Shown here piece after piece: positions 3,977-5,792 of a stretch of DNA of 5,792 nucleotides. Numbering within the stretch: position 1 is the stretch's first letter; every line of letters starts with the position of its first letter. The translations under genes and the position numbers were made by a program. Source of the DNA: Solirubrobacterales bacterium (lineage in GTDB: Bacteria > Actinomycetota > Thermoleophilia > Solirubrobacterales > Solirubrobacteraceae); the NCBI GenBank assembly GCA_016215085.1, contig JACRMD010000391.1, positions 1-5,792 on the forward strand. The letters run 5' to 3'. The notes under the pieces are model-generated. The model worked only from the letters and a program-made list of their open reading frames with translations. It searched no databases and was not told the origin of the DNA.

Positions 3977-5792
3977 ATGCCTGACGAGCGCGTCACGTTC
4001 TGCCGGATCTGCGAGGCGCACTGCGGCATGGTCGCCACGGTGCGCGACGGGGAGGTCGTCAAGCTCCGCCCGGACAAGGAGCACCCGCTGTCGGCGGGCT
4101 ACGCGTGCCCAAAGGGCATCGCCATGCTCGACGTCCAGAACGACCCCGACCGCGTCACGCACCCGCTGCGCCGGCGGCCCGACGGCACCTTCGAGCGGAT
4201 CTCGTGGGACACGGCGATCGGCGAGATCGGGGCGCGGCTGCGCGCCATCCGCAGCGCCCACGGCGGCGACGCGATCGGGTGGTACATGGGCAACCCGGGC
4301 GCGTTCTCCTACTCGCACCCGATCTGGGTCAAGGGCTTCCTCGACGCGCTCGGCTCGCCGCACTACTACACGGCCTCCTCGCAGGACGTGGCCAACCGCT
4401 TCGCGGCCAGTGCGCTGCTGTACGGCTCGCCGGTCGTCGTGCCGATCCCCGACCTCCAGCGCACCTCGTTCGTGCTGCTGGTCGGCGCCAACCCGCTGGT
4501 CTCCCACGGCAGCGTGCTCACCGCGCCGCGGATCAAGGACCAGCTGCACGCGATCGTCGCCCGCGGCGGCCGCGTCGTCGTGGTCGACCCGCGGCGCTCG
4601 GAGACCGCGCGGCAGTTCGAGCACGTGGCGGTGCGGCCCGACACCGACGCGTGGCTGCTGCTCTCGCTGCTGCACGTGGTCTTCGCCGAGGGCCTGGCCG
4701 ACCGCGAGGCGCTCGCGCGGCAGGCCGTGGGCGGCGCCTGGCTCGAGGACGCGGTCCGCGCGTTCGCGCCCGAGGACACCGAGGCGCGCACGGGCGTGCC
4801 GGCGGCGACGGTCCGCGAGCTCGCGCGGGCGCTGGCCACGGCCGGCGGCGGCGCGGTCTATGGGCGCACCGGCTCGTGCCTGGGGCGCTTCGGCACGCTG
4901 GTGGCCTTCCTGCTCGACGCGCTCAACGTCGTGACCGGCAACCTCGACGCGCCGGGCGGCGCGGTGTTCGGCCGGCCCGCCGTCGCGCTCGACGACGTCG
5001 CCGAGCAGATCGGGCTGGACACCTACGGCGCGCGGCGCTCGCGCGTCGGCGGCTTCCCCGACGTCCTGGGCGCGATGCCCGCGTCGCTGATCCCGCAGGA
5101 GATCCGCACCGGCGGGCCCGGCCGGCTGCGGGCGCTGGTCGTCAGCGCCGGCAACCCGGTGCTGTCGGTGCCCGCCGGCGAGGCCATGGAGGCGGCGCTG
5201 GGCGAGCTGGACCTCTGCGTCTCGATCGACCTGTACGTCAACGAGACCGGGCGCCACGCCGACTATGTCCTGCCCGCGACGACGTTCCTGGAGCGCGAGG
5301 ACCTGCCGATCGCCTTCCTCGGCTTCTACACGACGCCGTTCGTGCAGTGGACCGAGCCGGTCGTCGCGCCGCGCGGCGAGGCCCGCGACGAGTGGGAGGT
5401 GATCGACGCGCTGGGCCGCGAGCTCGGCGTCGTCCCCAACCCCGACGCGCGCGTGCGCCGGCTCGGGCGGCTCGGGCGGCTCGTCACGCCGCGGCGGCTG
5501 GCCGACCTGCTGCTGCGCGTCGGCCCCGAGCGGCTGTCGCTGAAGAAGGTGGCCCGCCACCCGCACGGGCTCGTGCTCGGCGAGCACGTCGCCACCGGCG
5601 TGCTGCGCGAGAAGCTGCGCCACCGCGACGGCCGCGTCCACCTCGACCCGGCGCCGATCCGCGCCGAGGTCGACCGGCTGGCGGCCGAGCCGGCGGCCGG
5701 GGACGAGGCCTTCCCGCTGCGGCTCATCGGGCTGCGCGAGCTGCGCTCGCACAACTCGTGGATGCACAACAGCCCGCTGCTGACGCGCGGCG
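3977..5792 (+). CDS. Molybdopterin-dependent oxidoreductase, Fe4S4-containing, first 605 codons (continues past right edge)
   Basis: This is a member of the DMSO reductase/formate dehydrogenase superfamily, which binds a bis-molybdopterin guanine dinucleotide cofactor. The N-terminal Fe4S4 site is C9-x2-C12-x3-C16-x27-C44, followed by K46-G47 as expected for the electron relay. Cofactor-binding signatures follow: GANPLVSHG at 170-178, VVDPRRSETA at 202-211, NVVTGNLDAPGG at 317-328, SAGNPVLSVP at 390-399, HADYVLPATTFLEREDL at 427-443 and RSHNSWMHN at 590-598. The last begins the C-terminal molybdopterin-binding domain, which is cut by the window; whole proteins are usually about 700-750 residues. 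No twin-arginine or other signal peptide precedes the cysteines, so it should be cytoplasmic. In the usual metal-ligand region (YTASSQDVANRF, 131-142) there is no Cys. A Ser could be the ligand, so the substrate stays open. It starts 9 bases after the hydrolase stop, with its own promoter-like box. Confidence 0.9.
   Translation, partial: MPDERVTFCRICEAHCGMVATVRDGEVVKLRPDKEHPLSAGYACPKGIAMLDVQNDPDRVTHPLRRRPDGTFERISWDTAIGEIGARLRAIRSAHGGDAIGWYMGNPGAFSYSHPIWVKGFLDALGSPHYYTASSQDVANRFAASALLYGSPVVVPIPDLQRTSFVLLVGANPLVSHGSVLTAPRIKDQLHAIVARGGRVVVVDPRRSETARQFEHVAVRPDTDAWLLLSLLHVVFAEGLADREALARQAVGGAWLEDAVRAFAPEDTEARTGVPAATVRELARALATAGGGAVYGRTGSCLGRFGTLVAFLLDALNVVTGNLDAPGGAVFGRPAVALDDVAEQIGLDTYGARRSRVGGFPDVLGAMPASLIPQEIRTGGPGRLRALVVSAGNPVLSVPAGEAMEAALGELDLCVSIDLYVNETGRHADYVLPATTFLEREDLPIAFLGFYTTPFVQWTEPVVAPRGEARDEWEVIDALGRELGVVPNPDARVRRLGRLGRLVTPRRLADLLLRVGPERLSLKKVARHPHGLVLGEHVATGVLREKLRHRDGRVHLDPAPIRAEVDRLAAEPAAGDEAFPLRLIGLRELRSHNSWMHNSPLLTRG
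5459..5485 (+). repeat. Short in-frame 9-bp tandem repeat
   Basis: CGGCTCGGG occurs twice in a row (5459-5476), and a third copy, CGGCTCGTC, differs in its last two bases. It lies within the molybdopterin oxidoreductase and encodes RLGRLGRL at residues 495-502, in a variable-looking insert between conserved blocks. Probably a replication-slippage product that keeps the frame. Confidence 0.45.

Noticed and set aside
3375..4934. Single 519-codon frame beginning as the hydrolase
   Set aside because: Only the first 45-50 codons resemble the family. After about 3515 it runs out of frame through the rest of the hydrolase and into the oxidoreductase, giving Arg/Ser-rich noise.
722..5767. Very long open minus-strand frame across most of the window
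   Set aside because: It is antisense to four well-supported genes and in the wrong frame for HD-GYP. Its product is low-complexity (R, A, H, D, G) with no family motif. Such frames arise because high-GC codons rarely form stops.

Overview
The window is very GC-rich, and almost every third codon position in the real genes is G or C. It carries a membrane-anchored HD-GYP phosphodiesterase, a wax ester synthase/diacylglycerol acyltransferase (WS/DGAT) family protein, and plus-strand starts preceded by TANNNT boxes at the spacing seen in leaderless actinobacterial transcripts. Together these suggest a high-GC actinobacterium, possibly a deep lineage such as Thermoleophilia/Solirubrobacterales. 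The phylum is a reasonable inference; the order is a guess.

Layout. Positions 1-248 (minus) hold the first 82 codons of a WS/DGAT-type acyltransferase that runs off the left edge. Positions 249-735 are a 487-base gap with no convincing gene. It is locally less GC-rich and holds several inverted and direct repeats, including a DosR-box-like element and a perfect palindrome. Positions 736-2085 (minus) encode a multi-pass membrane protein with a complete catalytic HD-GYP domain, a predicted c-di-GMP phosphodiesterase. A 67-base divergent promoter region follows, then three plus-strand genes packed head to tail: an MFS_3-type exporter (2153-3364), a metallo-beta-lactamase-fold hydrolase gene that looks broken (3375-3967), and the first 605 codons of a cytoplasmic molybdopterin/Fe-S oxidoreductase (3977 to the right edge).

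How it fits together. The three plus-strand genes are separated by only 9-10 bases, yet each start codon is preceded at 6-7 bases by a TAAGGT or TAGGCT box. At the two internal junctions the TAG of the box is also the stop codon of the upstream gene. This suggests overlapping, individually initiated leaderless transcripts rather than, or in addition to, one operon. The acyltransferase is different: it has a Shine-Dalgarno sequence and a long upstream region, so it probably has a real 5' UTR.

The most notable anomalies are the hydrolase gene, which has lost its HxHxDH zinc motif and changes frame at about 3510-3520, and the repeat-rich region upstream of the acyltransferase. I see no mobile element, CRISPR array, tRNA or rRNA, and no clear evidence of a new defence-type system.
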